From Symsagittifera roscoffensis (Eukaryota > Xenacoelomorpha > Acoela > Convolutidae), in assembly GCF_963678635.1 (NCBI RefSeq), contig NC_087069.1:21655138-21719137 (forward strand): a DNA stretch of 64,000 nt, given 5' to 3'. This document shows positions 1 through 11,835 of the stretch, in pieces. The notes below the pieces were generated by a model, which ran no database searches, was not told the DNA's origin, and saw nothing but the letters and a program-made list of their open reading frames with translations. A program made the position numbers and the translations under genes. The stretch's first letter is position 1. Every line of letters starts with the position of its first letter.

Positions 1-1626
1 AAAAACATATTCAAAATGTTACATGACAATTATTTATTCGAAATGTCTCTACGACTCAATAGATCAGAGCCGCTATTCCGTACAATACGAGAACTACCCG
101 GTATTGGAAGAAGACCTCGGACAAGAGACGATCTACGACTACGAAGAAACTTACCATTAAGTTTCATGGTCGTACGGCAAAAGTCAACACAAACTTTTAA
201 ATTTAGAATTTTACTAGCAATGAATTTAGATTTTCATTTGCAAACACAAATTCCTTGAAGAAAAATTGCCAGTGATCATTCCAGGCGCTAAACCAAACTT
301 GCTATTGTACAATAATGATTGATAAAAACACCTCAAATCGTTCCTCCGAAACTGCAGTAAAATTCAAAAAGATATCTGAAAAACATATTTATTGAAAATA
401 AAAATAAAAATTAGTTAACATGATCATAAATTATTTGTATACACAAATCATCGTGTCATCTCCAGCTTCATCACCTAAACATAACAGCAATCATAAAACG
501 ACTTATATCATACAATACTAAACCTTTCTGTCATTTAAACTTAAATTAATTCTAAAGGCCTATCCCAATTTTTATCCTTATTTGACTTAAACTTATTCAG
601 TCTTAAATTAGATCCTCAAGGCTTTCCTTTAATCAAATTTAAACTATTAAAATTTATATTCTGATCATCAAGGCTTATCTTTGGATCAAATAGAACAATT
701 TTGTTCTCCCCCACCCAATTAATAAAGTGTCTAACGACCTCAAACGTCGATTCACTACCCAACCCTTTCAAAGATCCAGGACTAATAGAAATTTGGCAAT
801 CACTTTAACCATTCTAATCAGGCTAAAGAGTGAAGAACTTCGGTTATTCCTCCTTCACTTGATCCCCCTCTTACCTGACCCAGGCTAAATTTTAATCTTA
901 GTAAGTTTAAAATATTACCTAACGAATTACTTGCGTTCTAATTATACCTGAATCTTGTGGATTGATTTACTATTCTCCAACCATTGAACACAATCATTAC
1001 ACCTAAGTAAGATTAAGTAAGTTAAAACCTTAACTTAGAATAGCCACGAGAAAGTAACAATCATTCTTCGGAATCGATACATACTTTTCTCTCCAACCCT
1101 GAATAAAAGACCCAAGTTAGGCTAACCAAAAAATCGTAAGGACTAATAGTCTAGGATATTGAAATCACTAATAACAACCTTGCATCCTTCATCCTAAGCC
1201 TTAAGTCACTGAACAATTTAGGAAATAAACAAACAATCTTACTACACAATTGTGAAATAAACAACGAAACATACAATGTCGTAATCACCCCGCACAAACA
1301 AACAAATGGATATATTCGAACAAAACGACAAACAATAAAAAGAAAAATTATAAGTAAACAAAGACAAAATACACGGAAAAGATTTTCAAAGCGAAGAAAC
1401 GCAGTCGCCGAATCAGAAGTCAGTAATTAAGATGCACTTTACAAACTAAAAGAAACAGTAAATAAAAATTACCCAGTCCATGATCAATCATATTTTTCCG
1501 ACTCAGAAGCCACATCACATTCATCAAAACAAGGAGAAAGAAGAATAAAAAGGATATACAAAAATAAACCAGTACTCTTTTACAATTGGAATCAACCAAT
1601 CAGACACATTGAATATAAAACGAAAA
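1..1626 (+). other. Copy A 5' leader, non-coding
   Basis: This is AT-rich sequence with no supported gene. Positions ~780-1010 match the reverse complement of copy C at ~29600-29840 (shared blocks around GAAGAACTTCGGTTA and TTGATTTACTATTCTCCAACC), which identifies it as untranslated leader. An open frame at 16-258 has no recognisable product and no counterpart in copy C. I saw no primer-binding site. Confidence 0.55.
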
Positions 1627-2693
1627 ATGAGCCAAAGTCAAAGTGACGAAAGTTCAGACGAAAACTCTGCTTTTCCATTTCATCTCTCAATTCACTCACT
1701 GATGATAGAGGACAAAAACAATTTTGCAATAATCTAATCGCAAGTTCATTCGAACAAGGAATTAGCCCATGTAAAGCAGAATTTCCAGAAATAAAAACCA
1801 AAAGACAAATTGTCGATCACTATTTAAAAGGAATATGTAACCTAACACAACAAAATGGAATTTACACCATAGAATTCAGTACAGCAAGTAAATTTCATAG
1901 TAAATATGTTATACAAACAGACGGAATCGACATAAAATTTTCAAAAGTATTCGCAGAATACATTAAAAACACACAACATCAAAATTCACAGAGAGAAAAT
2001 TCAATATTTACTAACGATGTTTTTGCAATAATATATAGCTATTTATCCATACTAGAAAAGACAGAAAACCAAAGTACGTCACCAGTTCAAACATCAAGAC
2101 ACACGAATGTAAGAAATGAAATTGCCGCATTCTCAGCATTTTTAAACACAATCCGTGAAAATTTTTCAAGTAATGAAATTTCACAAAACGTTAAACACGA
2201 TTTACAAAAAATCTTAGCATGGTTCATAAATGACTATTTCACACATAATATATTGTTTTAATTGCACAAGCAAGAAAAAATTTTAGACCCCTTTTGGTCT
2301 CATCCACTATTCCTGAACATCCCAATGGAAATCTCAAGTCAAGCAATCAGTAAAATATCTATTCATAAAGACTATGTAAAAGTATTTCCACTTACAATAG
2401 ATGCAACACCTTTAAACTATAATTCATTTTTACCCGATAGAAGACAAAATAATAGTTTAAATTCAACTATTATACAACAGGAAAATCTGAATGGAACTAG
2501 AAATCTTACACAACAGGATATTCAAACACAATCACATTTTGTAAATGAAGAAATAGTTGGAACAAGAGTAACAACTACACAACAAAGTATTTCACCAATA
2601 CATCCAAATCTTACAACGCCAAAACCTAAAAATCCAACATTACCACAAGTAGCATTGCAACCTACGGTTAAACCCTCGGTTGCTCCAAAATAA
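1627..2693 (+). pseudogene. Copy A gag, N-terminal extension
   Basis: A plausible Gag start is ATG 1627, which opens with an acidic Ser-rich stretch (MSQSQSDESSDENSAF) in frame 1. The frame moves to frame 0 near 1670 and stays open to TAA 2259-2261, then continues in the same frame to 2693. The product is hydrophilic and becomes Gln/Asn/Thr/Pro-rich after ~2450. Copy C carries the matching region on the minus strand (~28100-29100), so it belongs to the family. I do not recognise a domain in it. It could be a matrix-like region, which is inference from position upstream of the capsid. Confidence 0.45.
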
Positions 2694-3393
2694 TCACAGA
2701 TAGATTATCAGACATATAGACCAATGACGAAACCATTATAAACACGAAAAACATTCACAAAAAATTTTTCGCAGAATTTAATTATAATTATGTAAATCCA
2801 TCACAAACAACTCATCCTCCCCGAATAAATGTGCAAAATCATTTATTTTCACAAAAATCGAATTTTCCAATTACATCAACAATTTCAGTAAATTTTCATG
2901 ACTATCCACATCCCTCACAAGATCAGAGTGAAAATTACCCATTTTCCCAACAAAATAGAGATAAACAACAAACACCATATTATACATCAAACTATTTATC
3001 ATCAGATAATGACGTTTATTACAAACCAGATATTTTTGCACCATACACACAAGAATATCGTGTACAAAACCTCGACAAAATCAAGCATCCCAAAATATAA
3101 AATATCACCCACAAAATTTAGCTAATACACAAAGCTATCAACCATTGCACTGACAAAATCAACCAAGTACACAATCCCACCAACTAGCACAACCACAAAA
3201 CCCGGTCAGTATGTATTCTTATCAACCAACACAAATGCAAAATGAAACACCGCTACCATATTATTTACAACAACATGAATTAACAAAAAACCAACTTACA
3301 AATTTTTCACAAATACCAAATGCCGCAGAATCATTACAACTGACAATGAATCCATACCTAATGGGTGGACCGTGAAAAACATCAAATAAACTA
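2694..3393 (+). pseudogene. Copy A gag, Gln/Asn/Tyr-rich linker, frame-broken
   Basis: Short open frames (2831-3100 and others) encode low-complexity Gln/Asn/Tyr/Pro sequence joining the N-terminal Gag part to the capsid-like part. Several frames are open because the sense strand is A/C-rich and G-poor, so openness alone means little. The corresponding copy C interval (~27450-28100, minus) is also low-complexity and broken. Confidence 0.4.
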
Positions 3394-4383
3394 TTGATGG
3401 TACTTAAAGGCACAGAGCCTGAATATTCTGTAGAAGATTACTTAAATGCAGTCACAGCAAATTTAATTTTAAATAAAGGACCTGAACCAGTTAATACACC
3501 ACTTCACCAAAATTGGATACATAGACGCACAGCGTTATTACAAACAACACTTGATGGCGCAGCTCAAAAATGGTTTTCAGTTTTACCTTTAGACATAAAA
3601 TCAAATTGGAAAAAATTCACACAAGAAATTTCAAAAATGTTTGATTCTGAAAGAAACAAACAACATGAAAGTGTTTTATGTAATGAAATTCGCAGACTAC
3701 CAAACAAAACAATTGAACAATTGGCAGTTAGAATCGAAACACTAGTTCGAAAAGCATTTTCGCTTAACACTCATGATTATAAAAACACAAAAATAACGAC
3801 TCTGACATCTCAGTTAAGGAAAATTGCTATTAAAGAGAGAGCATCACATCCCTCCTCAATTCGAGAATCAGATTTAGATTTTAGAAAACTAGTTGATAAA
3901 CTAGAAGAAGCAGAAATCACAATGAAACTCGATGAAACCGAAAACCTCAAACTACAATTTGTTAAAAGAATCGAAACAAATACTACACATATAAACAACA
4001 TACAAGATTCAGAAGTAGAACTATCTGAAAAAATCACTGAAATTTTGAACATATATGAGAAAAATCCAAATTTCAAAGGTAAACCATCTTTCAAAAAATG
4101 GTGTAACTATTTCCGAAGATACGGACACAGCTTTGCTGAATGTAGACAAATGCATCAAGATAACCAGAACAAACCACAATACTACAAAGAACCAAATAAA
4201 TCATTCTACCAATACATGAAAAAAGACCAAAATTTAACAAACAAAAATATACATAGTAATAACAGCTCTGGAAAACCACTTCCAAATAATTCAAATTATT
4301 TAAGAAACCAATCACCTTATAACTCTAGTTATAAAGGTAGATCACCAGAACAAAGAAATTCAAGAAATTTTTTTACAAAATAG
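3394..4383 (+). CDS. gag: Copy A Gag, capsid-like domain and degenerate zinc knuckle
   Basis: This 329-residue open frame is the best preserved Gag piece. Residues ~10-190 read like the capsid (Retrotrans_gag) fold of Ty3/gypsy elements: a helical region with GAAQKWFSVLP followed by W-x2-F-x8-F spacing, and an acidic-basic helix around DKLEEAEITMKL. A single CCHC knuckle follows at ~4111-4146. Its second cysteine position reads Phe (CNYFRRYGHSFAEC), so zinc binding is probably lost in this copy. The C-terminal tail is Asn/Ser/Tyr-rich. The listed start is a TTG inside the original Gag, not a true initiator. Copy C has the same block at 26690-27450 (minus). Confidence 0.75.
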   Translation: MMVLKGTEPEYSVEDYLNAVTANLILNKGPEPVNTPLHQNWIHRRTALLQTTLDGAAQKWFSVLPLDIKSNWKKFTQEISKMFDSERNKQHESVLCNEIRRLPNKTIEQLAVRIETLVRKAFSLNTHDYKNTKITTLTSQLRKIAIKERASHPSSIRESDLDFRKLVDKLEEAEITMKLDETENLKLQFVKRIETNTTHINNIQDSEVELSEKITEILNIYEKNPNFKGKPSFKKWCNYFRRYGHSFAECRQMHQDNQNKPQYYKEPNKSFYQYMKKDQNLTNKNIHSNNSSGKPLPNNSNYLRNQSPYNSSYKGRSPEQRNSRNFFTK

Positions 4384-4912
4384 ATATAGTCGATCAAATA
4401 GTCAAAATAATCAGTATAGAAACAACTATTCACGATCAAATTCAAACAGAAGAGAATATTCGTTTGATACCAGTTCCCATTCAAATTCAAGGAATAGACA
4501 ACTGAAGAAACAACTTCAGACCCCCCTGTCATCGATGACACAGAAAGTACTGAATTACAATTAAATCACATTAATTGTGAATCAACAGACAGCGAAAGTG
4601 ATACAGATAATAACATCTCAGTTATTATGATAACAATTGAAAATGACTACGAACCTATCATATATATGAACAACCCGTCAATCCACAGACTTACGAAAAT
4701 CAATTGGAACTTCTTCAAGATTATTACACTAGAGCTATTATTAATAAAGTACCAGTTACACAAGAAGTAAATGAAATTAACATTGTAATTAAACCCGAAA
4801 AAGACGAAGTACAATGTTCAAATACAAACCACATTTATCAAAATATACAAAAAAATACCAAGAAAAAAACTTTGGACAATTCCATTTCTCTCAAAAGGTC
4901 TAAAAAGTAAAG
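4384..4912 (+). pseudogene. Copy A gag C-terminus
   Basis: Continues the Arg/Asn/Ser-rich nucleocapsid tail and an acidic Asp/Glu/Ser stretch, then the ORF at 4704-4910. Copy B encodes the same segment in one frame at 48818-49498 (minus), which shows this is one Gag C-terminal region interrupted here by frameshifts. Both copies end with the basic run LERSxK/LESPRNK just before the protease. Confidence 0.55.
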
Positions 4913-5987
4913 AATTTCAACCACCAGACCTTGAAATAGATTTTTTAATCGACTCAGGAGCAGAATCATTTATTATCAATATCCCTAATTGATCAAAACA
5001 TTACACCAAAACCTAATACCTTATAATATAAAATACCTACGAAAATTTTAATTAGTTATGCTCAACATTAATTAAATAATTTTGGAAAAATCCAACTTTT
5101 CCTTGTTCCCACTAGAACAATGGAACAAAATACACTCTTAAGCAAACCATTTAAACAAACATTAAACAAACCTTAAAAACACATTTAAACAAACATTAAT
5201 GGCTCAACATTAATTAATTATGGAAGAATCCAACTTTTCCTTGTTCCCACTAGAACAATGGAACAAAATACAATCTTAAACAAACCATTTAAACAAACAT
5301 TCCACATAACAGATATAAAACACAATATCATTGGCATACCGTTTATAACTAAATATATTCCCACAATAGTAATTTTAAATAGTAAACTCCATATAAAAGA
5401 CAAGTACACAAGAATGAAGACACAGCCTTAACATTCTTTCAAAGATTAAACAAACAACCACCATTTTTATCCAAATTTTACCCTAATACAATCAGGAACA
5501 AAAAAATTTGAAACCACTATCAGGAAATGTATATAACTTTTCAATCAAACAAGTTCACCAGTGTGATAAAAACCAAAACAAACAACATCGACTTATGTCA
5601 GACCTTGAATTTAAACCCATTCATAAATTTTTTTGAATAACACTTTCATCCATCAAAAACATTAAACATTCAAACTCAGATGTTATTTCGTTACACGTAT
5701 ATAATAATTCACCATACCAGATAATATTAGCCCTAGGACTCTTAGGATATTGTGAAACAAATGCCACAACTTCACCCACAAACGAAGTAGCATACCGAGT
5801 CAAAAAAATATTACAACTACTAGACATATGTCAATTTGTCAATCAACAATTCTTGATGAAGAATTATCAATAAACAATATAATAAGCAACAAAAAAAATA
5901 AACACAGGTTGTTTCACAAAAACTCCATATTTTAAACAAACGTTTAAAATATCAGATTATACAGAAGAACAGCAAACATTTTTAACA
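4913..5987 (+). pseudogene. Copy A retropepsin and pre-RT linker
   Basis: The aspartic protease active site DSGA is read at 4951-4962 in FLIDSGAESFIINI. The frame breaks within a few codons. Copy B gives the clearer reading: DSGA at 48776-48787 and the C-terminal protease half (LGIPFISKYIPTINIL) in the ORF at 47946-48632. The linker from ~5440 to 5987 matches copy B up to the RT. A local tandem duplication (5060-5302) disrupts it. The protease would cut the Gag-Pol precursor. Confidence 0.6.
5060..5302 (+). repeat. Tandem duplication inside copy A protease region
   Basis: Two copies with period ~142 nt both carry CTCAACATTAATTAA and CCTTGTTCCCACTAGAACAA. Copy B has a single version at ~48600-48670, so the duplication is private to copy A. 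Confidence 0.8.
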
Positions 5988-6961
5988 ATGTTTAATTTTC
6001 AACACTCTCAATTAACACAAAACGAATTCGGTAAATTAGCCAAACTACTATTAAAATTTCCAACAGTTTATGCAACATCAAAACTTGATGTTGGAAAAGT
6101 AAGTTCACCGCTACATTTACATTTAAAACCTGACGCAATTTTCAAAAAACAAAGAGCAAGTAAAGTACCCATACACTTACATGATAAAGTAAACAGGCTA
6201 CTTTCCATTTTAGAACAATATGAAATTATATCCCCAGTATATAAAGAAGAACAGCCAAAACGTAACAGCTTTATCAACCCAGTTATCATCATAGCTAAAG
6301 AAAAATCACTAAAAATTGTTCTAGACGCTAGATATCTCAATTCACTAATTGACGAATCCAAATGTAATTAGCCTGTTGAACCCATTCAAGTAATTCTAAC
6401 AAAAATAAATGGTAAATATTTCACAAATGCAGATATGAATAGTGCATATAATCAAATGCCATTAGATGAACAATTACAACGGTTAACACAATTTGTTATT
6501 GGAAATCAACAATACGAATGCAATAGAATATTCTATGGAACATCCATAGGACCAGCAGTTTTTTCAGCTTTTATGAGTAAAATTTTTAGACCACTTATAC
6601 TAAAAAAAATGCAATCACATATTTAGACGATGTTTTCATGCAATCACAAACTAAAGATGAAATGTTTAGCTTACAATTTTAGAACAGTATCATCAAATAC
6701 TCAAAAATGAGGACATGAAATTAGCTCCAGACAAATCACATTTTTTCCTAATACGCGTAAAGTTCCTTGGACACATTATTGAAAGAAACACTATAACTCC
6801 ATTAAAATATCGCATAGACGCAATTTAAAAACTTGAGCCACCCACAAATAAAACGAAAATCCAAGAATTCCTTGGAATGTTAAATTTCTTAAGTAAACAT
6901 GTATACAAAATGCAATTATACTTAAGACCTTTCTATAATATCCTTAGACAGCGAAATAAAT
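5988..6961 (+). pseudogene. Copy A reverse transcriptase
   Basis: RT motifs are recognisable in order: VPIHLHDKVNRLL, the fixed NPVIIIAKEKSLKIVLDARYLN block, the AYNQMPLD motif A region, FYGTSIGPAVFSAFMS, a YLDDVF catalytic box near 6622-6640, then KFLGHIIERNTITPLK and EFLGMLNFLSK. The frame is interrupted by TAG at 6369-6371 (Trp TGG in copy B), TAA at 6826-6828 (CAA in copy B) and small frameshifts near 6610-6670. The enzyme would copy element RNA into DNA; this copy cannot make it. Confidence 0.85.
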
Positions 6962-7678
6962 TTGAATGGACTACCGAACATCAAACACGATCAGAAGAAA
7001 TTAAAAAAACTTTTAATAGAAAACATATCAAGTAGAATCCCAGATCCAAATCAACCATTTTACGCAACTTGCGATGCTTCAAATTTTGGCATCGGTGCAG
7101 CATTACTACAAGCACACAGTGGAACAAATAAAATGAATCTTTTAACAGCAAACTCTCGTTTATTAACACAAGCTGAACTACGACTCTCTACTCTTATGAG
7201 AGAATGCACAGCTATAATGTACACACTTACAAAATACGAATTTCTGATTTTTGGATCAAAACATCCAACAGTTCTATTTACAGATCACAAACCAATTATA
7301 TTTCTTTTTTCACAAAAATCAAATTCAAACCATAGAGTTTACAGATTTCAATTAATTCTAATGAAATTCCCAAACCTACATATAGTTTGGACAGCAGGAA
7401 AAAATCTTGCATTACCAGATACACTAAGTAGTAATACACCACCTGAACTACCTACACGAAAAACTATAGTTGAAATACCACAAAATATTAAACTTTATCT
7501 TGCAAAAAATGATGCATCACCAGGATTAGAATGTAAATATGCAGTAAAAATCGATATAGATCAATCACAAATAAACAACTTGCAACATTTCCCACTTTAT
7601 TTAGATTGTCAAAATAATCACTATGAAGTTGATTTATTAGGTACATCCAAATTTAAACCAATCCCATGTTCACATTGA
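6962..7678 (+). CDS. Copy A RNase H domain with RT connection
   Basis: A 238-residue open frame holds the Ty3/gypsy RNase H: TCDASNFGIGAALLQ (first Asp), LMRECTAIMYTL (Glu), VLFTDHKPIIFLF (second Asp) and ALPDTLSSN near the end (third Asp). The three acidic positions line up with copy B. The frame ends at TGA 7676-7678 where copy B has TGG, so the stop is a point mutation and not the natural end. As part of Pol it would degrade RNA in RNA-DNA hybrids. Confidence 0.8.
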   Translation: MNGLPNIKHDQKKLKKLLIENISSRIPDPNQPFYATCDASNFGIGAALLQAHSGTNKMNLLTANSRLLTQAELRLSTLMRECTAIMYTLTKYEFLIFGSKHPTVLFTDHKPIIFLFSQKSNSNHRVYRFQLILMKFPNLHIVWTAGKNLALPDTLSSNTPPELPTRKTIVEIPQNIKLYLAKNDASPGLECKYAVKIDIDQSQINNLQHFPLYLDCQNNHYEVDLLGTSKFKPIPCSH

Positions 7679-8037
7679 ATAAAGATTAATACTCAACAAT
7701 TGAAAATCAAACAACAACCACACCAAAAAGATCCTTTCCCATTAATAGAAAAAGAAAATTTACCTGACATCATAATTTTATCAGGACCACCAACAAATGA
7801 TTTAAAATACACAGTAAATCAAGTTTTTAACCTTCATGACCCACTCGACACCATTCCCCTATCAAAATTAGAAGTCGAAAAAAATTTTCTACCATCAACA
7901 GAAACAATTACACTACAATTATTACAAAATACCAAAACCTTGACCCTGTTATTGGACAACTCAAGTCATGGCACAAATATAAAACAAAACCAGCAAAAGC
8001 TGATACAACAATTTTAGGAATTAAAACACTCCTTTGA
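7679..8037 (+). pseudogene. Copy A RNase H-integrase connection
   Basis: The open frame at 7700-8017 encodes a hydrophilic connection segment (HDPLDTIPLSKLEVEKNF) that copy B carries within its long pol frame at ~46000-46200. It is broken by a frameshift near 7940 and by TGA at 8035-8037, where copy B has CGA. Confidence 0.65.
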
Positions 8038-9303
8038 TACTTCAGAAAGTTTAATAATACAACTATAAATGAAAGCACATATCTTTTAGAATATCAAACA
8101 CCTAATTTTAGAGTACCCTGTCTTCCCCTAAGTATCATTTTGATAGCATTCAACATATCACACACACAACATACAAAAGGACACTCAGGATCAGAAAAGA
8201 CATACTCAAATTTTACACAAAAATTTTACTTCCCAAATGCACCAATTTGGATTAAAGTATTATGCAACGATTGCATAATATGTCAATTAAATAAACCTTA
8301 TTCCGATCAAAAACAAATAGCCTAGAAACAAGATTTTAAAGGACAAAGTCTATAATTCAATCTCAGAATTTCATTTGACACAAAAGGACCAGTTTCACCA
8401 TCCTCCGAAGATAATTCTTAGATTATGGTCATTGTTGAAGCATACTACGTAGCACTCAACCCAGTACCAAAATGTAATGCTTATTACGCATACACGACAC
8501 TATACGAACATTGGATAGCTAAATTCGGACTACCCGAAATACTAGTCACATATAACGGCACAGAATTGATAAATAATGAAATCATCAAATTATGTCACTT
8601 ATATAACATCAAACATAAATCACGTACATCTCATGCACCATGGACAAATGGATTAGTCGAAGGTATGAACCGTTCACTACAAGTATATATTAGATGTACT
8701 ATTAATGGAAATGATATACGATATACTGAATGGTCAGCAGATGTAAAATTATTCCCCTTATCCTATAACTCACAAATCACAACAACTCTGGGATTGTCAC
8801 CATACGAATTAGTTTTTAATCAAAAACCACGAAAACCAAATTTGTTTACAGCAAATGCCCATAAAAATACACAAGGTTATTGTCAAACGAATAAAGATTT
8901 AATATGTTATAATCTACCATTACATACACATGATGAAGACCACTTTCATCATCCACAATTTTTAAAATTAGCTTTTGGTACACATACCGTAAGGATTTTA
9001 AATAGAGATAAAAACATAATGAAATCTACCAAAAATTATCAAAGAAATTGTTGCAAAGGCAAAATATAATTAACCAAATTAATTCACGCTTTATGCCAGC
9101 TACAGATTTAAAAATTGGAACGTTTGTTTTAATACTCAATTTCAATACACAAAAATGAATCTCCAAAAAACTAGAACCACTTCGAAAAGGACCATACCAA
9201 ATAATTGATAAACCTACTGATGTAACATAAAAACTTACTGATTCCATTAAAAAGGAAATTGTTCAACACCGTAACAACCTGTTACCTTATTATCCAAAAG
9301 AAT
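8038..9303 (+). pseudogene. Copy A integrase
   Basis: The N-terminal HHCC zinc finger is intact (HTKGH, then CNDCIIC about 30 residues later) at ~8170-8290. The core keeps the first Asp (FDTKGP) and the Glu (GLVEGMNRSL). The second catalytic Asp reads Tyr (VTYNGTEL, ~8550), whereas copy B has VTDNGTEF. The C-terminal GPY motif (LRKGPYQIIDKPTDVT) is at ~9185-9230, and the domain ends with NLLPYYPKE before TAA 9303. A TGA near 9156 (GGA in B) and frameshifts break it. The protein would insert the DNA copy; this version lacks an active-site residue. Confidence 0.8.
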
Positions 9304-9639
9304 AAGCACTCCGTGAATTAACTCAATTATTTTCTTTCACAGGTTTACAAATTGTTCGAAACAATCCACAAACGGAACAAAATCAAAACGTTAATAACAA
9401 TAAAAATATAAAAAATCCAATAGCAAAACGCAAACCCTCAAACATTTAACAAACTAGAACCAAAACTATCACAAAAAAAAATAGAAAAATGACAGAGAAA
9501 ATTTTACCACAGGATCAACAACAAAAATTCGAATATAGAGAATCATCACGACTTAGAAGTCAACCACGAAAAAACTACAAGACATTCATCCCACAATCTA
9601 AAACAATAAAGAAAGTTGAATTTCAAAAACAACTTTAAT
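9304..9639 (+). pseudogene. Copy A basic C-terminal tail of Pol
   Basis: After the integrase, a Gln/Asn/Lys/Arg-rich tail (…ESSRLRSQPRKNYKTF…) continues to TAA at 9637-9639. Copy B has the same tail ending near 44342, so it is conserved in the family. Its start overlaps a candidate splice acceptor at 9327-9342. Its role is unknown; a chromatin-binding or packaging tail is a guess. Confidence 0.5.
9327..9342 (+). promoter_or_regulatory. Candidate splice acceptor for env RNA, copy A
   Basis: TTATTTTCTTTCACAG followed by GTTTA is a strong polypyrimidine-CAG acceptor inside the end of pol. Copy B keeps the same TTCTTTCACAG/GTTTA at 44649-44665 (minus). Retrovirus-like elements make env from a spliced RNA using an acceptor near the end of pol, so this is the natural candidate. 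Confidence 0.45.
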
Positions 9640-10514
9640 TTTGATTAACGTCAATATTCTTTTTATTCATTTTGATTTTTCACGTTTCCGTAATAACATG
9701 CTGAAGACACACTCGATAAATTCTAGTTCAAATTCAGCCCATAGAATTCATTCAATTTTGTCACCTTTTCATCTCTAACACAAACTCATTAGCCGACAGA
9801 TATCAATCTCCAGGCATATCTATAACTATGACTTTACGACCTCCAGGTCAAAAATATGCACCTTGCTAAAACTTGACAACTAACTTAAATATTACAACAC
9901 AACTTAAATATTACTAACACTACTAAAAAAACTACTTAAAAATTACAACCCTCCCCTATCAAACAATGCAAAGATTAATAATATTTTCCCAATCCAAACC
10001 TCAAAAACCCTCCAACCAAAAATGGCAAATTAAACTAAAGTAAAAAATATCACTTTAGTGCCATGATCATTTGGCCTAAAGTACAAATACTTCAAAAAAA
10101 CCCCCAATTATCCAACAAATGAAAACAAAACTAGGAAGACCTCCCGAATACCATAAAAAAAACCCCCAACAATTTTTGACACAACTCAACCCACTTGTCA
10201 AAAAGTCAATAAATAATCCGTTCACACTCGAATTTTGCCACAAAAAATTTAAAAATATTCGACAAAAAAGAATCATTTCTTAAAAGCTTCTTTCTATCAC
10301 AGTCGATAACTTAAAACAAATACTTTCACAAAAGTTTCTACTCTACTTAAATTTTTGCTATTCTTTTTCATCGAAACTTTTGGAGCCCTAATAATACTTT
10401 TCATAATTTTTTTGCAATCTTTTTTAAATTTTCTATTCCCTATTTGAAATATACCTCCAACTTTCCCAAATCCTTGACCACATCCACAGGTGCGAAAACA
10501 CAAAATCTATTTAA
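9640..10514 (+). other. Pol-env spacer of copy A
   Basis: There is no supported gene here. Minus-strand open frames at 10076-10276 and 10297-10503 are by-products of the G-poor sense strand. Copy B has an equivalent spacer at 43527-44341. Confidence 0.5.
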
Positions 10515-10649
10515 ATGATACAACCCATTTTAAGTAGAAAAAATATTTTTCTATTATTCATAATTTTTCTCACATTTTTAACATCCCTAATCATGACAAT
10601 GTGCAAATATATAAAAAAGCAAAAGTCACATTCGCCACTATTTTTTTGA
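10515..10649 (+). CDS. Small single-span membrane protein upstream of env, copy A
   Basis: ATG 10515 opens a 44-codon frame with one strongly hydrophobic segment (IFLLFIIFLTFLTSLIM) followed by a Cys-Lys-rich cytoplasmic-type end (MCKYIKK). Copy B encodes the same protein as 62 residues at 43338-43526, identical at most positions of the hydrophobic stretch. Here a frameshift truncates the C-terminus. It is too short to be trusted alone, but protein-level agreement of two diverged copies supports it. Function unknown; viroporin-like or leader roles are guesses. Confidence 0.5.
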   Translation: MIQPILSRKNIFLLFIIFLTFLTSLIMTMCKYIKKQKSHSPLFF

Positions 10650-10716
10650 TACTTTATTATTGAAGATTATTATAATAAACATAAATCTTCCCTATAAGAT
10701 TTAAACACTCAAATAA

Positions 10717-11835
10717 CTTTTCAAAATTGCCAATCAACCACCACCAAAACAGTCCCCACCATCAACTTCCCAAGAAAGTCCAATAACACTCACAACTACC
10801 CAAAATCCCCAATCATCAACACGCATTTCTTTTCAAGACAACCCATACATTTTTGAAGAACGACACGTACGATTATCTGAACCATTAGAACCAGTTAATC
10901 GCCAAGCACCATTAAGCGAACCAACATATAAATTATATCCCACCTTACAACAAGATCTCAATCGAGTAAGACATATTAGCCGAAATCAAAATACACTTGA
11001 AATATATAGACAATTTATACATCAAAGACGAAACAGAAATTTTCAAACCCCCAGAGTTCATTTTAACATACCTCAATCACCAACACCAACTACCTCAGAA
11101 CTTTCTTGCAGTAAACTAACAGAAACTCCCACACTTGCTTCACGACACAGCTTTTCAAATATTCAATCATACTGTCTAGGTTCAACTCCAACATCAGAGC
11201 AAATCCGAGAAAATTCTTTTAACCCCTAGACACCCCCGAACGACCACCATATTGGACAACACACTCAAATACTCAAGGTGAACCCAATTTAGTGAATGAA
11301 ACAGTAGATATTTCTTCTGATACAACAATTATCATCCCTGCCAGAAGCACTTTCATTTCCATCAACACCATCTATAAGTCAAATATCACCAACACTTTTC
11401 CCCCTTTATTCGCAACCAATCTTGACGCTAAATACCAAGAACAATCATCAACAAATACCCCTCTACGGTTAGATTGGAATACTTTCGTAGCACCTCCCCA
11501 CTATTTGGACAACATCAAGAAAGTAGCCGACTCCAAATTGGGCACTAAATAGATTACATTACAGACAAGATATCCACAAAGATATTCAAGAGCACAATAT
11601 TCAAATACTTCAACAAAATAGTCTCCAATTAAAGTTGGAAATCACAGTGAGACTTATTAATTTTGTCCAACACCCTTCTCCCCTAAGTCCACCAAATATA
11701 ACAGCTCAATCAGTACCTCCCCCATTTATAACAACTGAAGTCATATATAAATACGACAGATATACCAAAAACACAATTGGATATATCACCTTTTATAACC
11801 CATACTCAGAATTATCATACACAAGTATATTTTAA
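10717..11835 (+). pseudogene. Hydrophilic pre-env ORF, copy A
   Basis: Frame 1 is open without any ATG from 10717 to TAG 11227-11229 (171 codons, Ser/Thr/Pro/Gln/Arg-rich, e.g. YKLYPTLQQDLNRVRHI). Related sequence continues in other frames at 11292-11552 and 11635-11835, ending with IYKYDRYTKNTIGYITFYNP and then TAA. Copy B shows the same protein on the minus strand at ~42244-43190, including the last block almost unchanged. It is therefore one ~360-codon ORF broken by frameshifts. Absence of ATG in the first part suggests expression through splicing or a lost start. I do not recognise the family. The Tyr-rich C-terminus is the most conserved part. Confidence 0.5.
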
